A DNA stretch of 64,000 bases from Hesseltinella vesiculosa (taxonomy: Eukaryota > Mucoromycota > Mucoromycetes > Mucorales > Cunninghamellaceae): NCBI GenBank assembly GCA_002104935.1, contig MCGT01000006.1, positions 124,001 through 188,000 of the forward strand, written 5' to 3'. Under the pieces are notes generated by a model. That model ran no database searches, was not told where the DNA came from, and saw only the letters and a list, made by a program, of their open reading frames with translations. Below are positions 47,261-59,128 of this stretch, piece by piece (position 1 is the first letter of the stretch; each line of letters starts with the position of its first letter). The position numbers and the translations under genes were made by a program.

Positions 47261-50047
47261 ATGAGTAAATCAAATTCTAGTTACACCATTCTTGACATTC
47301 GTCAAAACGATGGCTCAGATACACAACATTCAGAAACAAAACCAACAGCAGCTCATCTTGACGTTCCGCGTCCACCCTCACCCCCTGCTTCCAACCACCC
47401 TTCAGTGGAAAATGCTTTCAACGGGTCAGATTTAGTCGATTCAATCCTGGATGGTCTCTCACAACCTGCTCAGCATAAATCCATCCCTACCTTTGTTCTT
47501 TATGACACAAAGGGACTACAGCTTTTTGACAAAATCACCTATCTGGACGATTACTATCTCACCGAAGCTGAACAATCGATTCTCAAGGTTCAGGCTGACA
47601 ACCTTGCCGACCGAGTCAAAGAAGGTTCCGTCATCATAGAACTTGGCGCTGGGTAAGACTCAAACCTTTTCCAGTTCCTACACGTGGACACTCTAACCCT
47701 TTTTTTTTCCCTCTTGTGTAGCTCTCTTCGAAAGACAGAACTGATTCTGCAAGCCATTGAAAAGAAGCAACGTCATGTGGTTTATTATGCACTGGATTTG
47801 GACCAGCGGGAATTGGAAAAGTCTCTGTCATCCCTAGGTGACGGTTACCGCTATGTCAAGTTGATGGGTCTGCTTGGCACGTACGATCAAGGCATCCCTT
47901 GGCTAAGCAAGCGCTACACCAGTCAAAATGTACCCAAGCTGGTTCTTTGGTTGGGGAGCTCCATTGGCAACCAGTCTCGATTCGAGTCAGCTGTGTTCCT
48001 CAACAAACTTCAACGCACTTGCCTCCAACCAGGTGATCTCTGTCTAGTTGGCTTTGATCGACGCAACGAACCCGCCATGGTTGCAAAGGCGTATGACGAC
48101 TCGGAAGGTGTCACCCGTGAATTTATCATGAACGGTCTCGACCACGTCAATGTGATTTTGGGCCAACCCCTGCTCGATCGTCAGGACTTTGAATACTTTT
48201 CCCGCTATCAACCCCAGCACGGCCGCCACATCGCTCACTACCGGGCAAAACGGGACTTGGCTATGTGCTACACCGACAACGACCGGCAAGTGCCCATCCG
48301 CATCAACCGAGGAGAGCTCATCCATGTCGAACACTCGTACAAGTACAACATGCTGGAAATCATGTCGATCCTGAACGCTGCCGAGCTGGATTTGGTGGAG
48401 GAGTGGATGGATCAGCAACAACGCTACTGGCTAGTGCTCAGCGAATGCCGTTCGTTCCACTTTGAGTTTGACAAGGCTGGCACCTTGGCAGCTCTTTCCG
48501 GAAGCGATGCAGGTGAAGCCGATAAAGCGTCGGTCATGGACTTGCCTGTGGGCTGCACCACCTGCGATGAAAAGGATGGCCCTTCTACCACGGATGCCAT
48601 GGACCAGCCCCTCGTCAACATCACCGGCTCCCAGCTCTGGTCTGAAACCGTGCCAACGCTGCACGAATGGGAACAAATGTGGACAAGCTGGGACGTTGTG
48701 ACCCGCATCATGCTGGACCACCCCACCATGCTCTTTGAACGCCCTATCAGCCTGCGCCATCCTTTTATATTCTACCTTGGTCACATCCCTGCCTTTTTGG
48801 ATATCATGATGACTCGCCAGAAAGCCGATGAAGAGCTGGGGGTTAAAGGCTTCACCGAGCCAGCTTACTTTACCGAGCTGTTTGAACGTGGTATCGATCC
48901 CGACATGGACGACCCTTCCATCTGCAACCCGCACTCGGAAGTGCCCAAGAACGAAAAGGACTGGCCATCCATCGATAGTATGATGGACTATCAACAGCGC
49001 GTGCGCCACCGACTCCGCAAGCTGCTCATGCAATGGGAAACCGACTGTTACCATGGTACGCACTACCTGACCTCTGCCCGTCAGCGCGCGGCACGCGTGG
49101 TGTGGATGTGTTTTGAACATGAAGCCATGCATCTCGAGACCTTGCTGTACATGCTGCTTCAGAGTCCTAACCTATGTCCTCCACCTGTGGCCCCTCCCCA
49201 TTGGGTCCTGCACCAAAACGACCACGCCCTCGGCGCGCCCATCCTTGCCCTGGACCATGCCCCTCTGCTTCCATTTTCAGCCGACGCCATGACTGTGACT
49301 GTAGGCCATAACGATGATGAAGCCCTGGACGGAAAAACAACGGAAGCTGTGATCGCATTTGGCTGGGACAATGAGCATCCTCAGCGGGAAGCGCCCGTAG
49401 CCCCCTTTGAAATTCAAACGCGACCTGTCACCAATGGCGAATACTGGGCATTCTTACAGAAGCAACCTGTTCAAGATCAGGCTGGCTTGTGGCCAGCGTC
49501 TTGGTCCAAGCGCGAGCAAGGCACTCTTCCCAAGATCAAAACAAGCTTTGGTCTTGCTGATCTGCATGTGACCAACCATTGGCCGGTGCAAGTGGCCTAC
49601 ACTCAAGCTGAAGCGTATGCTCAATCTCAAGACATGCGCCTACCTACCGAAGAAGAATGGACTTATCTGAGAAAGCATGTCGATCAGAAACGCCATGATC
49701 ACAGCACGCGTGTGTCCTCGTCACCCACTCTTCCTTGCAATGTGCCCAATGTTGGTTTCTTGTCGTGGACACCTCTACCCGTCAGCAATGAACAGCTCCA
49801 TGCCGTTGGTGATGTTTGGGAATGGACCAGCACCATCATGGAATCCGTGCCTGGCTATAAGCGCAGTGAGCTCTACCCTGGCTACTCGGCTGACTTTTTT
49901 GATGGCAAGCACCGTGTGGTTCTTGGTGGCAGCTGGGCGACGCATCCAAGAATCGCTGAGCGCGCTTCCTTCAAGAACTGGTATCAATCCAGCTATCCTT
50001 ATGTCTTCAGCGGTTTCCGTCTCTGCCGGTCTCTCAAAAAAGAGTGA
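47261..50047 (+). CDS. EGT1: Ergothioneine biosynthesis protein Egt1 (methyltransferase-sulfoxide synthase fusion)
   Basis: Bifunctional fungal enzyme that trimethylates histidine to hercynine and then joins it to cysteine as a sulfoxide. Two exons (47261-47652, 47722-50047) encode 905 residues. The N-terminal half is the SAM-dependent EgtD-like domain: YDTKGLQLFDKITYLDDYYL, SVIIELGAGSLRKTELIL, VLWLGSSIGNQSR and INRGELIHVEHSYKY. Next is a DinB-like helical region with iron-binding His (DCYHGTHYLT; CFEHEAMHLETLLYML). The C-terminal part is the formylglycine-generating-enzyme-type sulfoxide synthase domain: TRPVTNGEYWAFL, RLPTEEEWTYL, VGDVWEWTSTI and VVLGGSWATHPRIAERASFK then FSGFRLCRSL. The fused architecture matches the fungal form rather than separate bacterial EgtB and EgtD. 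Confidence 0.97.
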
Positions 50048-50147
50048 AAAACAAAAATTGGCCCCGCCTTTCTCGTCAAACATTTCCCCACCTCCTATAC
50101 ATATCCCTCTCATTTAAAATAAAAAGTCGATGCATGCCACTGTTTTT

Positions 50148-50184
<37 letters not shown>

Positions 50185-50410
50185 TAGGCGTCATCATTCA
50201 CCGTTCTCGGAACAACGAGCACCTTTGTGAACAACGAAGAATCTAACCTAGCTGCTTTGATGGGACATCTCTTGGATTTTTTTTTTTTTTTCAGTGATTG
50301 ATACAGCTTGGGTCGGTTGCTTTTTAATTATGCAATGGAAAATGAGGTGTAAGGGAGGGGGAAATGAAATAAAAAAAAAATAGATGAAAGGGGTTGTAGG
50401 AGAGAGGCGT
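50048..50410. other. Convergent 3' region with an A34 tract
   Basis: Lies between the stops of Egt1 and NAT10. It has AATAAAA at 50119 for Egt1 and a homopolymer of about 34 A (50149-50182), then a T15 run. No gene. Confidence 0.6.
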
Positions 50411-53400
50411 TTATGACTTGCGTGTCTTTTTGGACATCTTCATGTTCTTGATCTTGCGGTTGGCTTCCTTGTCGGCCATTTCCTTGGCGGATTCCTTGAG
50501 CTTGCGCTTCTTGGATGATTTGTCGTTCTTGACACTCACAACGGAACTGACAATCTTCTTGCCCGAGGAGAAAGCCTTGACTTGGGCTTCGGCTGCAGAC
50601 CAATCGGCGTCTTGATCGGCAATGGCGTATTTCGTCAGGTCCAAGGTATCGATCATTTCACGTTGCTTCTGCTTGAGGTCGTTGAGCACCTGGTCACCAG
50701 CTTGCTCCAGATCCTCGTCCATGTTGTCAAGGGGCTTCCAGGCACTGTCGTCGGCCACATCCCGCTTCGAACGGTTTCCGTCTTGGCTGCTGTTCTTTTT
50801 CTTTTCGGCGGCCAGTTCTTCTTCTTCCTCCACAATGGCTTGGCCGTGGATGTCGGTGAAGGTTTGGCTGAATTTGCGGATGATCTTGACGAAAAGAGCC
50901 ATGACCTGGTTGCTGGCCAGCGACAGTTCCTTTTCGAGGTCGTCCACCGTCTTCTTTTGCAAGCCGATGCCGAGGGTGATGGCGCTCTGGACACCCGAGA
51001 GATGCATGTCCTTGGGGAGTTGACCCTTGAAGTAGAGCTCGGCAATGATGGGTACCAGATCCATAATGACATGATAGTCGAGCATGTTGTTGGAATAACT
51101 TTCCAGGCGCTTGAGATCGTAGGGCGAGAAGAAGAGATCCAGCTGAGATTGGGTCAGGGTGGCGGTATCGTTGTCGGCATCATGGCCGAGGCGGGCACTT
51201 TCCAGGATGGACAAGGCGTGGACGGCGGTGAAGTCACGGAACTGATAGGACAGCAGGTTGAGGAAACGACGGGAGAAATCGCGAGCAAAAGCATCCAGCC
51301 AGGCCGAATTGGCCACGCGTTGGTCTTCAGCATCAGCTTCGGCCAGGGTTTTGATCATCACACAGGTGTGTTCACCCGTCAGATCATTGGCCGTCTGACG
51401 AAGGTACAAGGGGACAAAGCCTGCACGTTTCCAGAATTTGTGTAGAGACGAGGTCAGGCCAAAGCTGACGCCGAGGTAGTCGAGACGAGGTGCCGGCTTG
51501 TCAGCGAGCTTGGTCAAAAGCGGGGGCATCTTGCTGGGGTCGCGCACACGCACTTTTTCGGTGGTGAGCTCAGCGTTTTCGATTTCCATGTCGTCAACAC
51601 GGCGGAAGGCCTGAGCATCGTCGTCGGCGTCATTGCTTTCACGGATATCGGCCACTTCGCCTTGGTAATAGCTGGTCAGCAAGTCGAGAGCGCGGGAACC
51701 ATAACCCATGCCGGCGTAATCGGGGTGGGTGGCAATGCGAACGACACGTGCACCAGACAAGCTAGCAAAGTCGTCGTCTTGGAATTGTTGACTGATCAAC
51801 CAGGGAATCATGTCGCCAGCAGGACGTTGACCACGAGACAGCTGGTTCATGACGGTTTGGCGAGAGATGTCGCCTTCCAGACAGAGCTGGACAACGACAA
51901 GGGGGTCGGGCAGGCTGGTGCTGTCTTCGCGGATGGGCGGTAAGAGCACAAACATATGATGGGCTGGCGCATCGCTCATGAGCTGTAAATCGTTGGGGGA
52001 ATTTTTGTAGTGGCTGGCAACGTACAAGGCCATCATGCGCTGAAGGAAAGTTTCGCTGACAGGGTGGAAAGAGAACAGGGTGTCGCGGTTGACATAGTAC
52101 AGTTCGCATTCCGAAGGGTGAGGGCAGCCTTGGATGTTCTTGGTCACCACCGACGCGTCGAGACAAAGCAGCTTGTTCAGCCATTTTTCCACAGGGTCGT
52201 TGGGTGCATAACGGATAGGTTCATCAAGCTTGACTTCCTTGAGCGTGCGGCCGCCGAGTGCCTGGCCGTTTTCCGTAGCCATGGCAGCTTCTTCGTTTTT
52301 CTTTTGGCCGACAAAGCCACGTGATTGCTCGCGCAGTTGCTGGATCAGTTTGAGTGAGAGCGATCGACCGGTACCTTCGTAGCCGTTGATGGTTGAGGCC
52401 ATGAATACCAAGTAAGGGCCTAGCAACTTGCGCACCACAGGTAAAGGAATGGCAGCTGCTTCATCAATGACCACCAATTCGGCCTGGCCCAAGACATGTG
52501 CATCTTGAGGTTGGATGTACTGGAGCGATATAAAACATAAATCACCAGTTTGTTTTTCATAGCCTTATCTTTTTTATTTTTTTTTACCTGGATGGTTTGG
52601 CGGTGCTGGCGGAACACATTGACGCGGACAATGGCTTTCTTGAATTCGGGATTGGTGGATTGCACAATATCATAGTCCAAATGCTCTTCATAGCCAAGGG
52701 CATCGAAGCCTTTGAATACAAATTCAAACAGGGTCTTCAAATTTTCAGGGCTGGGAGAGGTGACGAAGATGTTGGAGTAACCATAGGCAATGGCCGAGGC
52801 CATGGCGATCCCGAGAGCAGCGGATTTACCTCGACCACGGCCGGCGGTCAGCGTGACAGTACTACGCAACGACTTTTCCGAGATGGCTTCGATGAAGGTG
52901 AGGATGGCCTTGGCTTGATCGACAGTGCGGGCGTTTTTCACCAAGGAGCCCACCGGTTCGGTATCGGCCAGGGATTCCTTGAGCTCTTCCAATTCGACCT
53001 GTTGTTCGGTTTTGGCGTCGTCGCCTGACACGGGAGGCAGCGGCTTGACGTGCTTGCCTTTGCTGATAGGTAGCACATTAAGTTCGTCGTCCACTACCAA
53101 GCAACTTTCACTGGCACCCAATGATAAGATGAAGCGCTCGTTGAACCGTCCCACAACATCATGATGAGCTTCGGTACGATAGCGGCTGTGTACGTCCTAG
53201 GAAGAGAAAACATGAGCGCGAGTCAGGCGAAGAGCGAGTCATGGTATACCATGGTCATTGTGTAGAGTTGTTTGAGCGAGTTCATGTTCTTCAGCAACAG
53301 GACAACCATACCGCCACCTTCTACAGTTTCGATCGTACGAGCCAGAGTGTTAGGGGTGATGGCTTCAAAGTCTTGTAGCACGCACATGCCGTAGGTGCTA

Positions 53401-53873
53401 CCAAGAATGTTCTGTGTTTCCTTGTAGTAGGCATATCGGATGTTGGTGACAGTGACAAACAATTCGAAAGGATCATCTTCGTTGGCTTCTCGAATGCCTT
53501 TTTTGATATCACGTTTGATTTTGGCTTCTCGCTTCTTACGATGACTAGAAAAAAGGAAAGAAAAACGTGAGCGTTTGGATGTCAGAGGGATACTGGCCAT
53601 TTGTTTAGGACGTACGTTGTGAAGCCGAGTTCCTTCTTATAACACCAGAGAACAGAAGGGCGGGATGTGACCTGGGCTTGAGACAGCAGCCAATGTAAGT
53701 TGACGATCTAGGACAAAGAACAGGTGAGGTTCATTCCAAAATGAAGGAAATGGCGGAGGAATTACCTGGTCTCTTCCCTTGTCACCAATGATAACAAAGA
53801 AAGACCGATGCTTGGTTTGCACGCAGTTCTTGATCAGTGTATGAATACGAGAATCAACGACTTTCTTGACCAT
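50411..53873 (-). CDS. KRE33: RNA cytidine acetyltransferase (NAT10/Kre33)
   Basis: Essential nucleolar enzyme that makes N4-acetylcytidine in 18S rRNA and, with adaptors, tRNA, using ATP and acetyl-CoA. The first exon gives VDSRIHTLIKNCVQTKHRSF. Domains in order are the TmcA-type N-terminal domain (MCVLQDFEAITPNTLARTIE), the RecD-like helicase with Walker A in TLTAGRGRGKSAALGIAMAS and Walker B VVIDEAAAIPLP, the GNAT domain (VRIATHPDYAGMGYGSRALD for acetyl-CoA binding; DYLGVSFGLTSSLHKFWKRA), the tRNA-binding helical domain (YSNNMLDYHVIMDLVPIIAE) and a Lys-rich nucleolar-type tail (KDKSSKKRKLKES is close to the observed composition). About six exons and just over 1,000 residues. The start at 53873 matches the family N-terminus. 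Confidence 0.96.
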
Positions 53874-54053
53874 GACAGCTGAGGAGTTTCGTAACAAAAA
53901 AAAAAAAAAAAAAAAGAAAAGGGCCGCAGACAAAAAAAAAAAAAAGTAAAAGGTCGCGCAACCAAGCCACTCCGCTGCTGTCATTGTGCAATACTGTAAC
54001 GCATGAACGGTTTGCATAAATCCATATTTTTTTAATTCACTTGATATTATATA

Positions 54054-55619
54054 TTACTCATTGACGAATTTGGCATTGAAGATGGTGGCTAACAGAGCTT
54101 TTCTGAATCTCTTGCCATCCCCATCTGTAATGACTTGCACAGCGTTGGCTTGCTGATGCCAGGGAACTTGGTTTTTGCGCCAGGATCGACGGTCGATGCA
54201 GCACTGGCCAAGAGTGTACCGGCCTTCCGTCTCAACAGCCATATCCAAATACTCATATTTCCAATGTTTATCAAAATCCTCGTTATTTTTCCCGTCGCCT
54301 TTGTCCTTGATCATCTCCAACAACACGAACATGGCATAAGCGTCGAATCTACAGGGGGAAAACTATGAGCAGATCGCCCTTTTGTCATTGTTCCCTCTTT
54401 GTGCTTACACAGCCCAGTTATCCAAGTTGTAGTGAGCAGCGCAGATATGGAAAGACCATCTCATAAAGGCGTTGATGAAACCGTGCAAAGGGGTGGATTT
54501 GCCCAGAGGCACGATGTAGTTGTCATAGTCTGCCTTTGAAATGGTGCCGTCGTTGGAGCCATCCAATGGGACAAGGACCACGTGCTGAGGAGCTTGCTTG
54601 TTTTCCTTCAAGAGTGCCAGCCGTCGTTCGTAGCCTTGGGTAGAGTGTTGGAAACCTTGTGTAGTTTGCATCACCTTGAAACAAAAGAGTAAGTCTCAGT
54701 TCCATGGCAGAGTGGATGGTTTACAATGTCGGCAGCATGGGGGTCGGCGCGGAAATTGAATTCGCCGTAAGGAGTTGTGTTGCCAGGGACATGCACAGCT
54801 CTACAAAGGACGTTCAGTGGGCTCTTTTGATGTGATACTCTATTACCCTCCCATGATCACAATGCGCTTCGCTCGCGAGGCCGTCACAGGGTCACGTTGG
54901 ATGGCTAGAGCAATATTGGTCAAAGGACCGATGGCACAGATGGTCACGGTCAAGGGTGGGGCATGTGCTAGTTGGTGGAGGATCTCATCAGCAGCGTCAC
55001 GTGGTGAAGCTGTGAACCAAGTCGTCTCTTTCAAATCCGAGTTTTCAGAGTCGAGGAAAGCTTCCCAGTTGTCTGGTGCAGGGTGTAGCTAATTTCCCCA
55101 CAGATGAAAATAATGCGGTCAGAGTTGGGGTTCGGTTCTCCTTTTTTTTTTTTTCGCTTGATGCTTGCCTCGTCATAGATTTCGCCAAAACCATCCTTGC
55201 CGTGAAAATAGGTGGCATCGACCAAATCAATCGAGAGGGGCTTGCTTTGACCTATTATGAAGACAGAAAAATATAAGAATCAAAGAATCATAAAAAAAAG
55301 AAACTGTTCTTACCAATAGCCAAAACGGGCAAGGTCGAGGAGGGCTCCCCAAGGTGTTTTCGTTGCTCATGCACAGCATGTAACAATGTGACAGCATTTT
55401 TAGTAACAGCATCTAGACCAACATTACCATGCGTCAAAGTCAAGGCTTTGACGTCGATCTCTGGGGTCAAAAAGGCAAAAATAATCGCTAAGGCGTCATC
55501 AATACCCTGTGGACGAGATGAAAAAGAGGTAAACAATCATGCAAGGGCAACATACAGGGACAAAGGTACCGACTTACTGGGTCAGTATCAATAATGACAG
55601 GTTCTTTGATGAAAACCAT
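54054..55619 (-). CDS. Inosine-uridine preferring nucleoside hydrolase
   Basis: Hydrolyses the N-glycosidic bond of nucleosides for base salvage. Exons 55619-55578, 55506-55314, 55251-55169 and 55088-54847 join in frame, then three more reach the stop at 54054. Motifs are PVIIDTDPGIDDALAIIF (Ca2+-binding Asp cluster), LTLTHGNVGLDAVTKNAV, ATYFHGKDGFGEIYDE, TICAIGPLTNIALAIQRD, IVIMGGAVHVPGNTTPYGEF and NFRADPHAADIVMQT. The usual His-Asp near the C-terminus appears as WAVFDAYAMF, with Phe where many members have His, so the leaving-group acid may differ. The third intron uses a GC donor (GAG/GCAAGC at 55168-55167) and is supported by frame. No signal peptide. Confidence 0.93.
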
Positions 55620-56896
55620 GGGAGTACAGCTGAGGAAAGTAAGTAGAAAAACGAGTCAGGAAGTTGAGGTCAACAGAAAAATCGATGAAGAAAAAAGGAA
55701 GAAAAAAAAAGGAACACTTTCCCCGCTAGCAAACTTTTTTTTTTTTTTTTTTCGCAAAGGCCTGGTGCCATTCGTTAAAAATTGACACCCCGTTCGACTT
55801 TCCTTTTTCATCTCTTTTCATTCCATGGCCCAACCAAGTGAAAATTTGGTCCATTCATCGTTTCATTTTTCTTGAGAAAGGACCTTTTCACCATTATTCT
55901 TAAGCCAAGCATCAGTCAGGTAAAACGCCTATGGATAACAAACATCTCTTGGATCCAATGTTTTTATTTTGTCCGAACCAAGTTGTGAGAAGAGGAGGAG
56001 GAATAGAGATACAGATGCTGAATGGACAGTTCGGGTATAGGTCGCCTTTTTCTTCGTCGAATAGTGACTGACGCTGGTAGATCATCCATGCCTTTCTGTT
56101 GCGTTGATGCGCTAAGCGTAGGCATTATATGGATGACAGAAGAGAACGGAAAGAAAAAGAAAAAAGAAAAATGGACCAGACACTTGCGATACACCTTGTT
56201 GTGGTTTCAAACACCGTTTTTATTGGCTGCACACGAGGCGCGTGGGGTAATGAACGCTGCCCGTTGCGTTATAACCGCCAGGCTTTTGGGTCCATCAGTA
56301 GCACCCTCTGAACGGAATGAAAGAAATCAGTGTCCTAGCTGTGGTACAAGCGGGTGGCTCGGTTCAAGTAGAGAATCACCCGCGCTTCATTATTTTCCTC
56401 GTCTGTGCTTCCCAGGATTTCTTCAGCACCTCGTCTAGTGAGCTGGAGTACAGCCAGGTATTGCGTCGTATAAAATACCGACTACCCTCAAAATTTGATA
56501 TGATCTGGTAGAGACCATATAATGACACTTGTGTCAGCCTTCACCTGGTGCCTGACTGCGCTTTTTTGCACCCCTTCCAAGAGACATACCCTTCAGTTGT
56601 AGTTGCCAATTTCTCTGGTTTTCTTGCAACCAAAGTGGTGCTGAGCCCCAGAAATAAAAATAGCCATCCCGTTTTAAAAGTGTTGGCGATGGCACTAAAA
56701 AGATCATTGAGAGCAAGTCATCAACAACAGATGATTGACTGCACTCTATTCTACATGCTTGCAAACAGCCTCGGCTTTGAGCACATGTCCCTTGCATCAT
56801 CCTCGCTTCATGGTTAAGCTTCATGTGCGAAAAGCACTTCAACAACTGGGCGATTCTTTTTCATCTCTTTTTTGGAAGCGAACGAGTTTATTACTT
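55620..56896. other. Gap with repeat-like sequence, no intact gene
   Basis: 1.28 kb between the nucleoside hydrolase promoter and the large palindrome. A + frame at about 56320-56400 contains QCPSCGTSG followed by SSRES, reminiscent of a small zinc-knuckle found in repeat-associated fungal proteins, but it is broken. A second frame at 56548-56817 (YPSVVVANFSGFLATKVVLS) has reasonable composition but no recognised family. Both may be remnants of mobile DNA. Confidence 0.35.
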
Positions 56897-58945
56897 GACA
56901 TCTCTTTAGATATTGATCAACTCTTTCAAACAACTCTTTAGATGATGAGCATCGCTTTTAAACATCTCTTTGGAGAGGATCTTTAAAACATCTCTTTAGA
57001 GAGGATCTGTAAAGCATCTCCTTAGAGAGGATCTTATAAACATCTCTTTAGATAGGATCGTTTGAACAACTTTTTAGAAAGGATCCTTTAAACATCTCTT
57101 TAGAAAGCATCTCTTTTAAGAGATGGAAAGGTAGTCTTTTTCATTTGTACTTTGTAAAGGGGGTCAGTTAGATTAGGTCGAGGCTGAGAAAGCAGTCTGT
57201 ATGGAGATCCAGACAGTCAGGGACACAAACACGGCATAATCATGCGGCGAAGGGTATGGCTCGCCAACTAAAGAGCTTAAACCCGCCCAGGGACTTTCCT
57301 GTGTACGAGCCAAGATCGACATACAGCGCTGCTCCCTCAATGCTCCGTTTTCTTCGCTAAACCTTCGTATGGCAAACATCTTAACTGACAAAAGCATTGC
57401 GATACATTCGAGCTACTACGGTTACACCTGCCTCTGAAGAAAAAGAGAAGAAAAAAAAGGAAAAAAAACAATCCCAGTCCAACTTTATACTTTTTTTCAA
57501 CCAATCAGAGCTACTCTTTGTGACGAGACAAAAAAGCATGAAAAAATCAAAAAAAGTCGAAGCAGTCAAGTAAAGAACATGGCAAGTTTGTAGACATCAT
57601 GAAGACGATGTACCTTGTTTATGCAACGACTTTTTTTTTAAACTCTCTGGGTATAAAAATAAGGAAGGAGCCACAATGTCTCGGGAAATGTTGGTGCAAA
57701 AATAAAACATAAAAGACAATGAGCATGCCGTTGCTGCTTCGCTCCCGTTTCTGCGTCCCTGCATCGATTTTCCCTGTTGCTTCGAGCAAATTTGCTCATT
57801 TTTACATTATAAAAATCGACACCATGGCTAGGAAAAAAGAAGTATAAGCTGACCGTACATTCAAGCGCCACTATGAAACGTAGTGGGCAAGGTGCGACGG
57901 CGCACCAACCCCCCCCCCTCCCCACCTTGATTCTTGGTGCGCCGTCGCACCTTGCCCACTACGTTTCATAGTGGCGCTTGAATGTACGGTCAGCTTATAC
58001 TTCTTTTTTCCTAGCCATGGTGTCGATTTTTATAATGTAAAAATGAGCAAATTTGCTCGAAGCAACAGGGAAAATCGATGCAGGGACGCAGAAACGGGAG
58101 CGAAGCAGCAACGGCATGCTCATTGTCTTTTATGTTTTATTTTTGCACCAACATTTCCCGAGACATTGTGGCTCCTTCCTTATTTTTATACCCAGAGAGT
58201 TTAAAAAAAAAGTCGTTGCATAAACAAGGTACATCGTCTTCATGATGTCTACAAACTTGCCATGTTCTTTACTTGACTGCTTCGACTTTTTTTGATTTTT
58301 TCATGCTTTTTTGTCTCGTCACAAAGAGTAGCTCTGATTGGTTGAAAAAAAGTATAAAGTTGGACTGGGATTGTTTTTTTTCCTTTTTTTTCTTCTCTTT
58401 TTCTTCAGAGGCAGGTGTAACCGTAGTAGCTCGAATGTATCGCAATGCTTTTGTCAGTTAAGATGTTTGCCATACGAAGGTTTAGCGAAGAAAACGGAGC
58501 ATTGAGGGAGCAGCGCTGTATGTCGATCTTGGCTCGTACACAGGAAAGTCCCTGGGCGGGTTTAAGCTCTTTAGTTGGCGAGCCATACCCTTCGCCGCAT
58601 GATTATGCCGTGTTTGTGTCCCTGACTGTCTGGATCTCCATACAGACTGCTTTCTCAGCCTCGACCTAATCTAACTGACCCCCTTTACAAAGTACAAATG
58701 AAAAAGACTACCTTTCCATCTCTTAAAAGAGATGCTTTCTAAAGAGATGTTTAAAGGATCCTTTCTAAAAAGTTGTTCAAACGATCCTATCTAAAGAGAT
58801 GTTTATAAGATCCTCTCTAAGGAGATGCTTTACAGATCCTCTCTAAAGAGATGTTTTAAAGATCCTCTCCAAAGAGATGTTTAAAAGCGATGCTCATCAT
58901 CTAAAGAGTTGTTTGAAAGAGTTGATCAATATCTCAAGAGATGTC
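56897..58945. mobile_element. 2,049-bp foldback-like palindrome with subterminal tandem repeats
   Basis: The left arm (56897-57908) and right arm (57934-58945) are 1,012 bp each and pair around a 25-bp spacer (C10-T-C4-rich). Pairs checked at the ends, the 26-bp repeats, the mid-arm frames and the centre all keep the coordinate sum 115,842, so there is no net indel. The only mismatch I found is near the tip. The outer part of each arm has six tandem ~26-bp units of the type AAACATCTCTTTAGAGAGGA-TC (56960-57115 and mirrored 58727-58882). The inner part has a CCAAT/TATAAA-like pair (58338-58365) but no recognised gene; the same 69-residue frame occurs once per arm. Structure matches foldback (FB-type) elements by architecture. 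No target-site duplication was identified. Confidence 0.9.
56960..57115. repeat. Six 26-bp tandem repeats, left arm
   Basis: Consecutive units share AACATCTCTTTAGAnAGGATC followed by five variable bases. The unit with ACAACTTTTTAGAAAGG is the most diverged. The mirror copies are at 58727-58882. Such arrays near element ends are typical binding sites for a transposase acting in trans. Confidence 0.85.
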
Positions 58946-58999
58946 TGTACTAAAACAAATTTCAGTTCACCATTTTTTTTACCCGTATGCCAATGATTT

Positions 59000-59092
59000 G
59001 GTGAATCGATTTTTGATGATATTGTACTTGCGATGACACTGGCATAGGTAAACGCCCAGCCTGCGTGTCATCAGGTTCGTTTTGACACCTCT
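59000..59092 (-). repeat. Fragment of the dispersed repeat family
   Basis: On the minus strand 59092-59071 reads GAGGTGTCAAAACGAACCTG-AT, identical to the core of the 27-kb element, followed by a weaker match (GGCTGGGCG..CCTA). The terminal CTGGAGAATCG part is missing. It lies about 125 bp outside the right end of the large palindrome. Confidence 0.7.
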
Positions 59093-59128
59093 TTGCTTCA
59101 AACAAATAAGAAGCCGGTTTTTATTTTC

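Noticed and set aside
48431..49132. 233-codon open frame on the - strand
   Set aside because: It is antisense to Egt1; the sense frame has clear conserved motifs across the same span.
50582..51445. 287-codon open frame on the + strand
   Set aside because: It is antisense to the conserved NAT10/Kre33 exon; no independent motif or start context.
58445..58669. 69-74-residue frame repeated in both arms of the large palindrome
   Set aside because: Codons look plausible and a CCAAT/TATA-like pair lies upstream, but no family, splice context or second genome copy can be shown here; not called as a gene.
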